From: Hymenobacter nivis
GTDB taxonomy: Bacteria; Bacteroidota; Bacteroidia; Cytophagales; Hymenobacteraceae
Direction of reading: 5' to 3'
DNA: 64,000 bases
Assembly: GCF_006439025.1 (NCBI RefSeq)
Contig: NZ_RCYZ01000008.1
Location: 1-64,000 of the forward strand
Positions 51,725 to 60,929 of the stretch are shown here, in pieces. The translations under genes and the position numbers were made by a program. Under the pieces are notes generated by a model. That model saw nothing but the letters and a program-made list of their open reading frames with translations. It did not search any database and was not told where the DNA came from. Positions within the stretch are counted from its first letter, which is position 1. Every line of letters starts with the position of its first letter.

Positions 51725-52123
51725 CTATTCCTTGGTAAAATCCAGGTTGTCAATCACCGGGGCCCCACGCGAGGGCTTCAGCTTGACGTAGACGCGGTAG
51801 GTGCCGCCGCGGCTGGCGTAGCGCCCCACCGCGTACTGAATGCCCTCGCCGCTGGCCCCCTGGTGAATAAAGTCGAAGCCGGTGGGGCCGTTTTTGGCGA
51901 AGAAGTCCTTGAGGACCAGCTCGGCCTGGGTGGCGTTGAAGTTCTGCTTGTCGCCGTCGAAGCTAATCTCGACGGCTGGGGCCAGGTACTGGGCCAGCTC
52001 GTGGGCCGAGCCGTTGCGCAGGGCCCCGCGCACGGGCCCCAGGTCGGCCTGGGCCTGGGCGGTAAAGCCCAGTAGCAGCAGCAGCCACGCGGCGGCCAGC
52101 GTCCGCAAAAAGAAGGGTTTCAT
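51725..52123 (-). CDS. DUF4783 domain protein, secreted
   Basis: 132 aa from ATG 52123 (MKPFFLRTLAAAWLLLLLGF). Signal peptide followed by DUF4783 features: LGPVRGALRNGSAHELAQYLAPAVEISFDG, AELVLKDFFAKNGPTGFDFIHQG, YAVGRYASRGGTYRVYVKLK and IDNLDFTKE. The fold is SnoaL/NTF2-like. The family is common in Bacteroidota with no known function. Two extra Met codons lie upstream in frame, but the hydrophobic core fits best from the selected start. Confidence 0.9.
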   Translation of the reverse strand: MKPFFLRTLAAAWLLLLLGFTAQAQADLGPVRGALRNGSAHELAQYLAPAVEISFDGDKQNFNATQAELVLKDFFAKNGPTGFDFIHQGASGEGIQYAVGRYASRGGTYRVYVKLKPSRGAPVIDNLDFTKE

Positions 52124-52309
52124 GGTAGAATGTAAAGGACTTATCATCGAAGCGGGGTGTAGCGAAAACAGTGCCAGTTGGGAAGGGGCCCCCAACCAGG
52201 GCCCGGTTACGGCCGGCGGCCCGCCCGGGTTGGCGGGCCGGCCGGCAAAAATCTGCCCAAATTTCTGCCCCGCGGCGGCACCACGGCCAACCCTTGCCCC
52301 GGCCCCTCG

Positions 52310-52317
52310 TATCTTTG
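52310..52317 (+). promoter_or_regulatory. -7 box immediately before gpmI
   Basis: TATCTTTG, then CGGC and ATG 52322. Full TAnnTTTG match, 4-nt gap; same layout as nadC on the opposite strand. Confidence 0.65.
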
Positions 52318-52321
52318 CGGC

Positions 52322-53866
52322 ATGAACAAACAGGTATTGTTGGTCATTCTGGACGGGTGGGGCCTGACCCAAAACACGACCAATTCGGCCGTTGACCAAG
52401 CGCAAACACCCTTTTACCACGAAGTGCTGGCGCGCTACCCGCACAGTACCCTACAAGCTTCGGGCGAAGCCGTGGGCCTGCCCGATGGCCAGATGGGCAA
52501 CTCGGAAGTGGGCCACATGAACATCGGCGCCGGCCGCGTGGTGGACCAAGAGCTGGTGCGCATCGGCCGCTCCATCCGCGACCGGAAGCTGGGCCAGATG
52601 CCGGCCCTGGTGAAAGCCTTCGAGTACGCCCGCACCAACAATAAACCCCTGCACCTCATCGGGTTGCTATCCGACGGCGGTGTGCATTCGCACATCGACC
52701 ACGTGAAGGCCCTGTGCACCATCGCCCACGAGGCGGGCGTGCCGCGCGTGTTCGTGCACGCCTTCACGGATGGGCGCGACACCGACCCTAAGAGCAGCGT
52801 GCGCTACATCAACGACCTGGAGCAGCACGTGGAGCGCACGGGCGCCCGCATTGCCTCGGTGGTGGGCCGCTACTACGCCATGGACCGCGACCAGCGCTGG
52901 GAGCGGGTGAAGGTGGCCTACGACCTGCTGGTGAACGGCGTGGGCACGCCCTCACAGAACCTGATTCAAACCATTCAGGAGCAATACAAGGAAGGCGTTA
53001 CCGACGAGTTCCTGACGCCCATCGTGAAGGTGGGCAGCGACGGCCAGCCGCTGGCTACTATTCAAGAAGACGACGTGGTGCTGTGCTTCAACTTCCGCAC
53101 CGACCGGGGCCGCGAAATCACGGAGGTGCTGACGCAGCAGGACATGCACGCCTACCAGATGCACCGCCTGAACTTGCACTATCTCACGCTGACGAACTAC
53201 GACGACAGCTTTGGGGGCGTGACGCCGGTGTTTGAGAAGGACAATTTGAACCGCACGCTGGGTGAGGTGCTGGCCGAGAATGGTAAAACCCAGATTCGCA
53301 TTGCCGAAACCGAGAAGTATCCGCACGTCACGTTCTTCTTCTCGGGCGGCCGCGAAGTAGAATTCCAGGGCGAAAAGCGCATCATGTGCCCCTCGCCCAA
53401 GGTGGCCACCTACGACCTCCAGCCCGAAATGAGCGCCGCCGACCTGCGCGACGCCCTCATCCCGGAGCTGCAAGCCAACACGGCTGATTTTGTGGTGCTG
53501 AACTTCGCCAACCCCGACATGGTGGGCCACACCGGCGTGTTTGCGGCCGTGGTGAAGGCCGTGGAGACGACCGACGCCTGCGCCCGCGCCGTGGTGGAGG
53601 CCGCCCGCGCCGCCGGCTACGCCAGCATCATCATCGCCGACCACGGCAACGCCGAGTTCATGCGCAACGCCGACGGCTCGCCCAACACGGCCCACACCAC
53701 CAACTTGGTGCCCTGCATCTTGGTGGACGACAACTACCACGGCACCCTCGCCGATGGCAAGCTGGCCGACCTCGCCCCCACCATTCTGGCGCTGATGGGC
53801 GTGCCCCAGCCCGCCGAGATGACTGGCCTGAACCTACTGCGCCCCGCCGAAACGCCGCATGCGTAA
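52322..53866 (+). CDS. gpmI: 2,3-bisphosphoglycerate-independent phosphoglycerate mutase
   Basis: 514 aa from ATG 52322. It interconverts 3- and 2-phosphoglycerate in glycolysis, using two manganese ions. Motifs: VILDGWGL (Asp metal ligand), GNSEVGHMNIGAGR (the nucleophilic Ser), LLSDGGVHSH, HAFTDGRDTDPKSS, CFNFRTDRGREIT, FANPDMVGHTG and IIADHGNAE (second metal site). Length is normal for the family. The upstream frame to 52178 has no conserved sequence, and the -7 box is directly before the chosen start. A lipoprotein gene overlaps its last eight bases. Confidence 0.97.
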   Translation: MNKQVLLVILDGWGLTQNTTNSAVDQAQTPFYHEVLARYPHSTLQASGEAVGLPDGQMGNSEVGHMNIGAGRVVDQELVRIGRSIRDRKLGQMPALVKAFEYARTNNKPLHLIGLLSDGGVHSHIDHVKALCTIAHEAGVPRVFVHAFTDGRDTDPKSSVRYINDLEQHVERTGARIASVVGRYYAMDRDQRWERVKVAYDLLVNGVGTPSQNLIQTIQEQYKEGVTDEFLTPIVKVGSDGQPLATIQEDDVVLCFNFRTDRGREITEVLTQQDMHAYQMHRLNLHYLTLTNYDDSFGGVTPVFEKDNLNRTLGEVLAENGKTQIRIAETEKYPHVTFFFSGGREVEFQGEKRIMCPSPKVATYDLQPEMSAADLRDALIPELQANTADFVVLNFANPDMVGHTGVFAAVVKAVETTDACARAVVEAARAAGYASIIIADHGNAEFMRNADGSPNTAHTTNLVPCILVDDNYHGTLADGKLADLAPTILALMGVPQPAEMTGLNLLRPAETPHA

Positions 53867-54440
53867 GGCTTACGGGGCTTGGCTGGGGGCCCTGCCGCTG
53901 CTGCTGGCCGGCTGCGAGGGGCCCCAGGCCGGGGCCCCCGCGGTGGCCGCCCAGCCGCTGTACTTCGACGTGAAGGGTCTGCTCGACCGCCAAATCAAGC
54001 AGCTCGACCAGGCCCGCACGGCCACCCTCAAGCGCGTGAGCGTGCGCGGCGGGGCACCCGAAACAGTGCGCGTGCCCGCCGTGAAGTGGGCCGACGAGCT
54101 GCAACTGTTTTTTCAGGCCGACATTAACAAGGCGGCGTTGCGCGGGGCCTACGCCGTCGATTCGGCCCGGCTGCCCGACGGGCGGCTGCGCCGCACCTAC
54201 ACCCGCCTGCCCGGCCACGACATTGCTCCGGTGAGCCGGCTGGCCGTGCTCAGCGCCGGGGCCGCCGCCGAGGAAATAACGGCCGACGTGGACCAAAAAA
54301 ACGCCCTGTACTCGGCCCGCAAGCACTTGCGGCTCGATCTGCGCCAGGGCCTACTCACCGGCTACGCCGTGCAGGGCACCCAAAAGCTGGTGCTGTTCGA
54401 CACGCTGCGCTACGCGGCGGCCGGGCAGGTGCAGCGCTAA
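53859..54440 (+). CDS. Hypothetical lipoprotein
   Basis: 193 aa from ATG 53859, overlapping the gpmI stop by 8 bp, so the two are co-transcribed. Lipoprotein signal (LPLLLAGCEG). The body has amphipathic segments such as VKGLLDRQIKQLDQARTATL, AVKWADELQLFFQADINKAA and VDQKNALYSARKHLRLDLRQG. No family recognised; it looks like small periplasmic-leaflet lipoproteins of Bacteroidota. Codon use is the same as that of its neighbours. Confidence 0.82.
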   Translation: MRKAYGAWLGALPLLLAGCEGPQAGAPAVAAQPLYFDVKGLLDRQIKQLDQARTATLKRVSVRGGAPETVRVPAVKWADELQLFFQADINKAALRGAYAVDSARLPDGRLRRTYTRLPGHDIAPVSRLAVLSAGAAAEEITADVDQKNALYSARKHLRLDLRQGLLTGYAVQGTQKLVLFDTLRYAAAGQVQR

Positions 54441-54607
54441 TTTTTGGCTATTAGCCGATCATTAATAGCCTCCAAACTATCGAAAGCCATTAATTTATAT
54501 AAAATTATTGGCGAGAATCAATAGCTGCTGACAACCGAATGGCGGCGTAGGTACCCCTGAATGGAAATGCCACATTTAAGTTTGCACCACCCATTCACCG
54601 ACCGTTC

Positions 54608-55120
54608 ATGCACCAACATTCTCCTTTCCTGGCTGTCGCCAGCTTTACGTTAGCCTGCGGGCTGCTGAGCTGCCGCCACGACCCCGATCCTTCCCCGGTG
54701 CCGGAGCTACCCCAGGCGCAATTCCACGCCGACTTGGCCAAGAGCGGCAGCAGCGCTGCGGGCTTCTTCGTGCTGAGCAGCAGGCCCGTGCGCCAAGCCA
54801 ATGGTCCCGACGACCGCTTGAACACGTTGGTTCTTCGGCAGCCGGCGAATGGAGTGGCAGATTTTACGTTTGCGCGCGAGATTTTTCCCGACACGTTGTA
54901 CGTGAGTCTATCATATCAGAACGTACAGGGCCTCGACAACAACGGCATTGCCTTCAAGCCGCCCGTGGCGAGCGATTCAGTGCGCGTCACCCTAACCCTG
55001 GACCAGCGCCCCCCAATAACGTTGCGCATCAATGCTGCTACCCTGCAAAACCCGGCCACGCGCTGGACGGATGATAAAGGCGTGGTAAACAGCAGTGTTG
55101 AGACGTATATTCTACGTTAG
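54608..55120 (+). CDS. Hypothetical lipoprotein
   Basis: 170 aa from ATG 54608. Lipoprotein signal with CGLLSCRHD and a short Asp/Pro-rich linker after the Cys. The rest has beta-strand-like patterns: FHADLAKSGSSAAGFFVLSSRP, VADFTFAREIFPDTLYVSLSYQN, VRVTLTLDQRPPITLRINAAT. No family recognised. Single plus-strand gene with an AT-rich upstream region (54441-54607) that holds a GGCTATTA/TAATAGCC hairpin. Confidence 0.72.
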   Translation: MHQHSPFLAVASFTLACGLLSCRHDPDPSPVPELPQAQFHADLAKSGSSAAGFFVLSSRPVRQANGPDDRLNTLVLRQPANGVADFTFAREIFPDTLYVSLSYQNVQGLDNNGIAFKPPVASDSVRVTLTLDQRPPITLRINAATLQNPATRWTDDKGVVNSSVETYILR

Positions 55121-55472
55121 AAACCAGGACCGTGGATCATTAGATCGGGCGCAGCGCTACGCCAAGGACTGCATCCGACTTTTTTAGTAGCGTGTTTCAA
55201 CTATTAAGCGGTACGCAGGGCTCACATTTTGCGCCAACGCTCCGCTACTCTAGCGAGGCGCCAACAGGCACCCGCGTGGGCGGCCGACGCATCGCAAGGC
55301 CCGCCGCAGTGCCTGGTGACGGTCATGGATAGCTGGCAATTGGCGCAGCCGATCACCGTCGGCCTCGCAGATGAGGTAACGCCCCACCAAGGGCACAGAG
55401 GCGTGCGGCGCGAACACCTTAGTGCGCCCACTGTCTACGCTGAGGGCCAGCGCCGCTACCCGCGCCGGGGCC
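55121..55472. other. Gap with no supportable gene
   Basis: 352 bp between convergent genes. Frames on both strands are short and mutually overlapping and show no family pattern. A stretch near 55150-55175 (GGGCGCAGCGCTACGCCAAG) recalls the arms of the dispersed palindromes but has no inverted partner. Confidence 0.5.
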
Positions 55473-57047
55473 CTATTTGTGCTCGTAGGCCCCCACGGTG
55501 CGGGCCGGGCGCGGCAGGTTGCGCAGGTCGCGGGCCGGAGCGGAGCCGAAAGCGGGCCCCAGCTTAAGGGCCGGAGAGGTGGCTTGCAGCGAGTAATCGG
55601 GCCGGCCGCCGCTGTAGGGCGAGCGCACAAACAGCGGGTCGGTGTTCAGCAGGTTGCCCAGGGCCCCATCGGCGAGGCCCGGCTTGCCGGCGGTGGCGAA
55701 AGCAGTGCCGGCGTAAGTAGCGGTGCGTAGCACTGAGTTGCGCACCACCAAGCTGCTGCGGTAATTATCCACGTCGTTGAAGTACAGCTCGTCGGCAATG
55801 GCGCCCCACACGATGCTGTTGCGCAGCGTGACTTGCGGCGACGACAGCGTGGTTACGCCGTCGAGCGGCGACTTGTCGGTAAAAGTTAGCGAGGCCGATT
55901 TGCGCACCGCCGTGGTGTTGGGGTAGTTGGCCACGGTGCAGAAATTTACGTCGTACACCCCGCCGAAGCCCAGCAGTGCGTACTCGGCGCAGTTGGCAAA
56001 CAGGCAGTTGGTGGCCTGCACATCGCCGGCAATGCTGATGATGCCGCCGCCGGTATCCAGCGCAATGGGCGTTTGCGCCGCGCCGGCAAACGACACGTTG
56101 TTGCCGGAGATGTTCTTTATCGTTGTGTTATCAATGGCCACGTTGGGGTGGGGCCCCGTGGGAGCGGTGTTCAGCAGCAGCAGGCCGTACGTGGCGTTCT
56201 TGATTTCGGCGTAGCGGATGCGGTTGCCGCGGCTGGCGCTCGTGAACACGATGCCGCCCCACTGCCCCGGCGTATCGGCGTAGAAATCCTCAAGCCGGTC
56301 ACCGCCGAAGCGCACGAGGTTGGCGTTGGTATCCTTCACCGTATCGGTGGGCACGAAGGCATTGGGCTCGCTCAAGTCGTTCACCAGCAGCCGCCCATCT
56401 ACTTGCAGCGTGGCCCCGGCGTGCGAATAAATCCGGGCCCCCTTGGGGATGCGCAGCGTGGCGCCCGAGGCCACGGCCACGCCCACTACCCGGGCCTGCG
56501 CGCCGCTGCCGTAGGTGCGGTTGATGATGACGTGCGGCTTGTCGGTCTTCCAGGTAACGTCGCTGGCGATGATGTCGCCGTAGTGGAAGTAGGCGTTCTG
56601 TCCGTAGGCTACCAGCTTCACGCTCTGGGCGTTGCCATTGGTGAGGAAGTTGATTTGGTCGGCCACTACAAACTGCTTGGCCGCAGTGGCCGTGCCGTTG
56701 TCGCCCACGGTGGCGCGCACCAAGATGAGCAAGCTGTCGTTGCCCCGCACCGTGAGGCCGCTGGCCCCAGTCCCCGCATCGCCGCTGATGATGAGCGCGT
56801 ACGGGCTGGCACCGGCCACGGCCCCAGCCAAACTAATGTCCGTTTTTAGGGCCCCGCGGTTGCGGTTATACACCCACAGCCGCTTCGTCACGGTGCGCAC
56901 CGTCGTGAACACGGTATCAAACAGCACCGTGTCCTGCACAAAGCTCAGGCTGCCCGAGGTTTGCACCAGGTCTTCCTTGGGCTCGCAGCCCGGCAGCAGC
57001 GCCGACAGGCAGCCGAGCAGAATGAAGGCAAGGAAAAAGTGACGCAT
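55473..57047 (-). CDS. Lipoprotein with parallel beta-helix domain
   Basis: 524 aa from ATG 57047 (MRHFFLAFILLGCLSALLPG then a lipobox Cys, context LLPGCEPKED). A beta-sandwich-like segment (VQDTVLFDTVFTTVRTVTKRL) is followed by a right-handed parallel beta helix of Asn/Gly ladders: GATLRIPKGARIYSHAGATL, WGGIVFTSASRGNRIRYAEIKN, NVAIDNTTIKNISGNN, VTLRNSIVWG. The C-terminal YSLQATSPALKLG and DLRNLPRPARTVGAYE is a choice-of-anchor Q-like ending. Anchored outside or in the periplasm; its substrate, if any, is unknown. Confidence 0.87.
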   Translation of the reverse strand: MRHFFLAFILLGCLSALLPGCEPKEDLVQTSGSLSFVQDTVLFDTVFTTVRTVTKRLWVYNRNRGALKTDISLAGAVAGASPYALIISGDAGTGASGLTVRGNDSLLILVRATVGDNGTATAAKQFVVADQINFLTNGNAQSVKLVAYGQNAYFHYGDIIASDVTWKTDKPHVIINRTYGSGAQARVVGVAVASGATLRIPKGARIYSHAGATLQVDGRLLVNDLSEPNAFVPTDTVKDTNANLVRFGGDRLEDFYADTPGQWGGIVFTSASRGNRIRYAEIKNATYGLLLLNTAPTGPHPNVAIDNTTIKNISGNNVSFAGAAQTPIALDTGGGIISIAGDVQATNCLFANCAEYALLGFGGVYDVNFCTVANYPNTTAVRKSASLTFTDKSPLDGVTTLSSPQVTLRNSIVWGAIADELYFNDVDNYRSSLVVRNSVLRTATYAGTAFATAGKPGLADGALGNLLNTDPLFVRSPYSGGRPDYSLQATSPALKLGPAFGSAPARDLRNLPRPARTVGAYEHK

Positions 57048-57070
57048 TGGGTTGCTTTCAACTATTAATC

Positions 57071-57162
57071 CGGTCATGCAGGGCGCAGCGAAGCATCTTT
57101 CCCGCAGCAGTAATACCAAATACTTGCGCGAGAAAGATGCTTCGCTGCGCCCTGCATGACCG
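57071..57162. repeat. Perfect 31-bp palindromic element upstream of prfA region
   Basis: Arms 57071-57101 and 57132-57162 are exact inverted copies over 31 bases, with a 30-bp loop. The arm contains GGGCGCAGCGAAGCATCTTT. It lies between the beta-helix lipoprotein gene and the prfA 3' end. Confidence 0.93.
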
Positions 57163-57221
57163 CCTCGTTTTTCCTACTTACTCCTTCTATAACGAACCCG
57201 GGGGCCCTAATTACCAACTCC

Positions 57222-58292
57222 TTACGACACGCCCACTTTCAGGCGCTCGGCGCTTTCGGCGATGCGCAGGTTTTCCACGAAGTCGTCCACGTTGCCGTCC
57301 ATCACGCTCGGCAGGTTGTGCACGGTGTAGCCGATGCGGTGGTCCGTCACGCGGCCCTGGGGGTAGTTGTAGGTGCGCACCTTATCGCTGCGGTCGCCGC
57401 TGCCAATCATGCTCTTGCGGATGGCGCCTTCGGCTTCGTTCTTCTTGGCCAGCTCAATCTCAAAAATGCGCGAGCGCAGCACTTGCAGCGCCTTGTCGAA
57501 GTTCTTGAGCTGCGATTTCTGGTCCTGGCACTGGGCCACGAGGCCGGTGGGCAAGTGGGTGAGGCGCACGGCCGAGTAGGTCGTGTTCACCGACTGGCCG
57601 CCGGGGCCGCTCGACATGAAGAGGTCCTTGCGGATGTCGTTCATGTCCAGCTCGATGTCGAACTCCTCAGCTTCCGGCATCACCACCACCGAGGCCACGC
57701 TGGTATGGATGCGGCCCTGGGTTTCGGTGGCCGGCACGCGCTGCACGCGGTGCACGCCGCTCTCAAACTTGAGCTTGCCGTACACGTCCTCGCCCTTCAC
57801 GGCCAGAATAATTTCCTTGTAGCCACCGGCCGTGCCCTCCATGGCGTCCACGAGTTCCATTTTCCAGCCCTGCTTTTCGGCGAAGCGCAGGTACATGCGC
57901 TGCAAGTCGCCGGCGAAAAGCGCGGCCTCGTCGCCGCCGGCCCCGGCCCGGATTTCCATGATAACGTCCTTCGAATCGTTGGGGTCTTTGGGGATCAGCA
58001 AATCTTTAATGGCCGCTTCCAGGCGCTCCTGCTCGGGGCCCAGCTCGTCGAGCTCGGCCTTGGCCATCTCACGGAAATCTTCGTCTTTTTCGGTCGAAAT
58101 GACTTGGCGGGCGTTTTCTATATTGCTGAGCACCTGCTGGTAGTTGCGGTACTCCACCACGATTTTGCCCAAGTCTTTATACTCTTTGTTCAACGACTTG
58201 TAGCGCTTCAGGTCCGACATCACGTCGGGCTGCATCAGCTCCTCGCTCACATCGTTGTACCGCAGGCGGATGGCTTCTAATTTGTCCAGCAT
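57222..58292 (-). CDS. prfA: Peptide chain release factor 1
   Basis: 356 aa. RF1 recognises UAG and UAA and releases the nascent chain. The catalytic GGQ lies in SSGPGGQSVNTTYSAVR; the codon-recognition P.T loop region is VQRVPATETQGRIHTS (RVPATE), and EIRAGAGGDEAALFA and MIGSGDRSDKVRTYNYPQGR follow the family. N-terminal helical domain at residues 1-110. Normal length, no frameshift (frameshifting is a feature of RF2, not RF1). prmC, its modifying methyltransferase, has its 3' end at the right edge of this window. Confidence 0.97.
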   Translation of the reverse strand: MLDKLEAIRLRYNDVSEELMQPDVMSDLKRYKSLNKEYKDLGKIVVEYRNYQQVLSNIENARQVISTEKDEDFREMAKAELDELGPEQERLEAAIKDLLIPKDPNDSKDVIMEIRAGAGGDEAALFAGDLQRMYLRFAEKQGWKMELVDAMEGTAGGYKEIILAVKGEDVYGKLKFESGVHRVQRVPATETQGRIHTSVASVVVMPEAEEFDIELDMNDIRKDLFMSSGPGGQSVNTTYSAVRLTHLPTGLVAQCQDQKSQLKNFDKALQVLRSRIFEIELAKKNEAEGAIRKSMIGSGDRSDKVRTYNYPQGRVTDHRIGYTVHNLPSVMDGNVDDFVENLRIAESAERLKVGVS

Positions 58293-58324
58293 TTTGGTGG
58301 TCGAAAAAAATAGTCAGTAGTTTG

Positions 58325-58332
58325 CAAAGATA
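58325..58332 (-). promoter_or_regulatory. -7 promoter box of prfA
   Basis: Minus strand TATCTTTG, 33 nt upstream of the prfA ATG; full TAnnTTTG match. Confidence 0.65.
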
Positions 58333-58487
58333 CTGGATTCAAACACTGCCGTTTGGGTCGGGCGTTCCTTTTTCCGCCGTGCGCGGCTGGGGGCCCCGGC
58401 CGGCCGGCGCTGCGGGGGCCCGGTGTCGGTTGCCCTGCCCTTTGCCGGCCCATCCACCCGGCCCCACCGCCCAACCGCCACCTTAAA

Positions 58488-60929
58488 ATGCAAGTGCTCA
58501 AATTCGGAGGCACGTCCGTAGCCTCCGCGGAAAACATTGAAAAATCGTGCGCCATCGTGCGGGCCGCCCTGGCCCGGGGCCCCGTGGTGATGGTAGTATC
58601 GGCCCTGGGGGGCACCACCGACGCCCTCATCGGGGCGGGCCGCGCGGCGGCCAGCGGCGACTACCGCTACCGCGACGCACTGGCCCAGCTGCAACAGCGG
58701 CACGTGGCCGCCGCCCAGGCCCTGCTGCCCCCGGCCGCCCAGCCCGACATCACCGACGTGCTCACTCGCGGGTTTTCCGAGCTGCTCCAGCTTTGCGACG
58801 GCATTTTTTCGCTCGGCGAGCTGTCCGACCGCACCCTCGACCGACTGATGAGCTACGGCGAGCTGCTCTCGTCGCAGCTGGTGCGCGAGGCCCTGGGGGC
58901 CCGCACCGCCGCCGTGTGGGCCGACGCCCGCCAGCTCATCCGCACCAACGCCCGCTTCGGCGCGGCCGAGGTGAACGTGGCCGTCACCCGCGCGCAAGTG
59001 CAGGCGTTCAAAAGCGCGCACCCCGGCGAGGTGTGGGTGGTGCCGGGCTTTATTGCGGCCGACGACCAGGGCAACACCACCACGCTGGGCCGCGGCGGCT
59101 CCGACTACACGGCCGCCCTGCTGGCCGCCGCGCTGGACGCCGACGTGCTCGAAATCTGGACCGATGTGAGCGGCATGATGACCGCCGACCCGCGCTTAGT
59201 GTCGCGGGCGCGGCCCATTGCCGGCATCTCGTACCAGGAGGCAATGGAGCTCTCGCACTTCGGGGCCAAGGTACTGTATTCGCCCACCATTCAGCCGGTT
59301 ATGGAGCGCGGCATTCCGCTCTGGATCAAAAACACCTTCGCCCCGGCCGACTACGGCACGCTGGTGGAGGTGGCCCCGCCGCCCAGCAGCGAGGTGGTGC
59401 GCGGCCTTTCCAGCATCGGCAATTTGTCGCTGCTGAACCTGGAGGGCAGCGGCATGGTGGGCATCCCCGGCTTCTCGAAGCGCCTGTTTGAGGCGCTGGC
59501 CCGCGAGCGCATCAACGTGGTGCTCATCACCCAGAGCTCGTCGGAGTACTCGATTTGCGTAGGCGTGGCCGCCGCCGACGTGCCCGGGGCCCAAGCCGCC
59601 GTGGACGAAGAGTTTGCCCCCGAAATTGCCAGCGGGCGCATTGCCCCGCTGCGGCCCGAAAACGGGCTGGCCATCGTGGCGCTGGTGGGCGAAAACATGA
59701 AGAACCACCCCGGCATCAGCGGGCGCCTGTTCGGGGCCCTGGGGCAGAACGGGGTGAACATCCGGGCCATTGCCCAGGGCTCGTCGGAGCGCAACATCTC
59801 CACCGTCATCCGGGCCGCCGACGTGCGCAAAGCCATCAACGTGCTGCACGAAGCCTTCTTCGAGCCAGCCTATAAGCAGGTGAACCTGTACGTATTGGGG
59901 CCCGGCAACGTGGGCGGGCGGCTGCTGGCCCAGCTGGCCAAGCAGCAGCAACACTTGCAGCAACAGCTGGGCTTGCAGGTGCGCGTAGTAGCCATTGCCA
60001 ACCGCCGCCACTGCATCGTGGACGAGAACGGCCTGGACCTGGCCGCTTGGCCCGCCGCGCTGGCCGCCGCGGGGCCCTGCACGTTGGAAGAATTCACCGA
60101 GCTCATCGTGAGCCGCAACCTGCGCAATTCCATTCTGGTGGACGTGACGGCCAACCCCGCCGCCGCCGACTACTACGCCGACCTGCTCGCCAAGAGCGTG
60201 GCCGTGGTGGCGTGCAACAAGGTAGCTGCGTCGTCGGCCTATGCCAACTACGCCCGCCTCAAGGCGTTGGCGCAGGACTTCAACACCCGCTTCCTGTTCG
60301 AAACCAACGTGGGCGCGGGCCTGCCCATCATCGGCACGCTCAACGATTTGACCAGTAGCGGCGACGTGGTGCGGCGCATGGAGGCCGTGCTCTCGGGCAC
60401 GCTCAACTTCGTGTTCAACAACTACGACGGCTCGCGGCCCTTCGCCGAGGTAGTGCGCCAAGCCCAGGCCGAGGGCTACACCGAGCCCGACCCGCGCCTC
60501 GACTTAAGCGGTACCGACGTGGCCCGCAAGATCCTGATCTTGGCCCGCGAGGCCGGCCACCCGCTGGAAATGAGCGACGTGCAAATCGAGTCGTTCCTGC
60601 CCGCCTCCTGCCTGGAGGGCGACGTGGAAGCGTTCTACGAGCAGCTGGCTGTGCACGAGGCTCACTTTAGGGCCCTGTATGACGCGGCCACGGCCGAGGG
60701 CAAGCGCCTCAAGTTCGTGGCCCGCTTCAACGACGGGGCCGCTGCCGTGGGCTTGCAAGCCGTGTTGCCCAGCCACGACGTGTACGAGTTGCGCGGCAAG
60801 GACAACATCGTGCTCTTCTACACCGACCGCTACGCCGAGCAGCCGTTGGTGGTGAAGGGCGCCGGGGCCGGCGCCGAAGTCACCGCCGCCGGAGTGTTCG
60901 CGGATATTATTCGCGCCGCCCGGCTGTAG
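58488..60929 (+). CDS. thrA: Bifunctional aspartate kinase/homoserine dehydrogenase
   Basis: 813 aa from ATG 58488 (MQVLKFGGTSVASAENIEKS). It catalyses the first and third steps toward threonine. Residues 1-300 are the kinase (KFGGTS, GRGGSDYTAALLAAALDAD, EIWTDVSGMMTADPR), then ACT domains with regulatory sequence (SLLNLEGSGMVGIPGF and KNHPGISGRLFGALGQNGVN). From about 469 the dehydrogenase starts with VLGPGNVGGRLLAQL, later VDVTANPAAADYYADLLAK and NVGAGLPIIGTLNDLTSSGD. ACT domains imply threonine feedback. First gene of thrA-thrB-thrC; a palindromic repeat follows directly at its stop. Confidence 0.97.
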   Translation: MQVLKFGGTSVASAENIEKSCAIVRAALARGPVVMVVSALGGTTDALIGAGRAAASGDYRYRDALAQLQQRHVAAAQALLPPAAQPDITDVLTRGFSELLQLCDGIFSLGELSDRTLDRLMSYGELLSSQLVREALGARTAAVWADARQLIRTNARFGAAEVNVAVTRAQVQAFKSAHPGEVWVVPGFIAADDQGNTTTLGRGGSDYTAALLAAALDADVLEIWTDVSGMMTADPRLVSRARPIAGISYQEAMELSHFGAKVLYSPTIQPVMERGIPLWIKNTFAPADYGTLVEVAPPPSSEVVRGLSSIGNLSLLNLEGSGMVGIPGFSKRLFEALARERINVVLITQSSSEYSICVGVAAADVPGAQAAVDEEFAPEIASGRIAPLRPENGLAIVALVGENMKNHPGISGRLFGALGQNGVNIRAIAQGSSERNISTVIRAADVRKAINVLHEAFFEPAYKQVNLYVLGPGNVGGRLLAQLAKQQQHLQQQLGLQVRVVAIANRRHCIVDENGLDLAAWPAALAAAGPCTLEEFTELIVSRNLRNSILVDVTANPAAADYYADLLAKSVAVVACNKVAASSAYANYARLKALAQDFNTRFLFETNVGAGLPIIGTLNDLTSSGDVVRRMEAVLSGTLNFVFNNYDGSRPFAEVVRQAQAEGYTEPDPRLDLSGTDVARKILILAREAGHPLEMSDVQIESFLPASCLEGDVEAFYEQLAVHEAHFRALYDAATAEGKRLKFVARFNDGAAAVGLQAVLPSHDVYELRGKDNIVLFYTDRYAEQPLVVKGAGAGAEVTAAGVFADIIRAARL

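Noticed and set aside
59196..60461. Minus-strand open frame of about 421 codons
   Set aside because: Antisense shadow of thrA.
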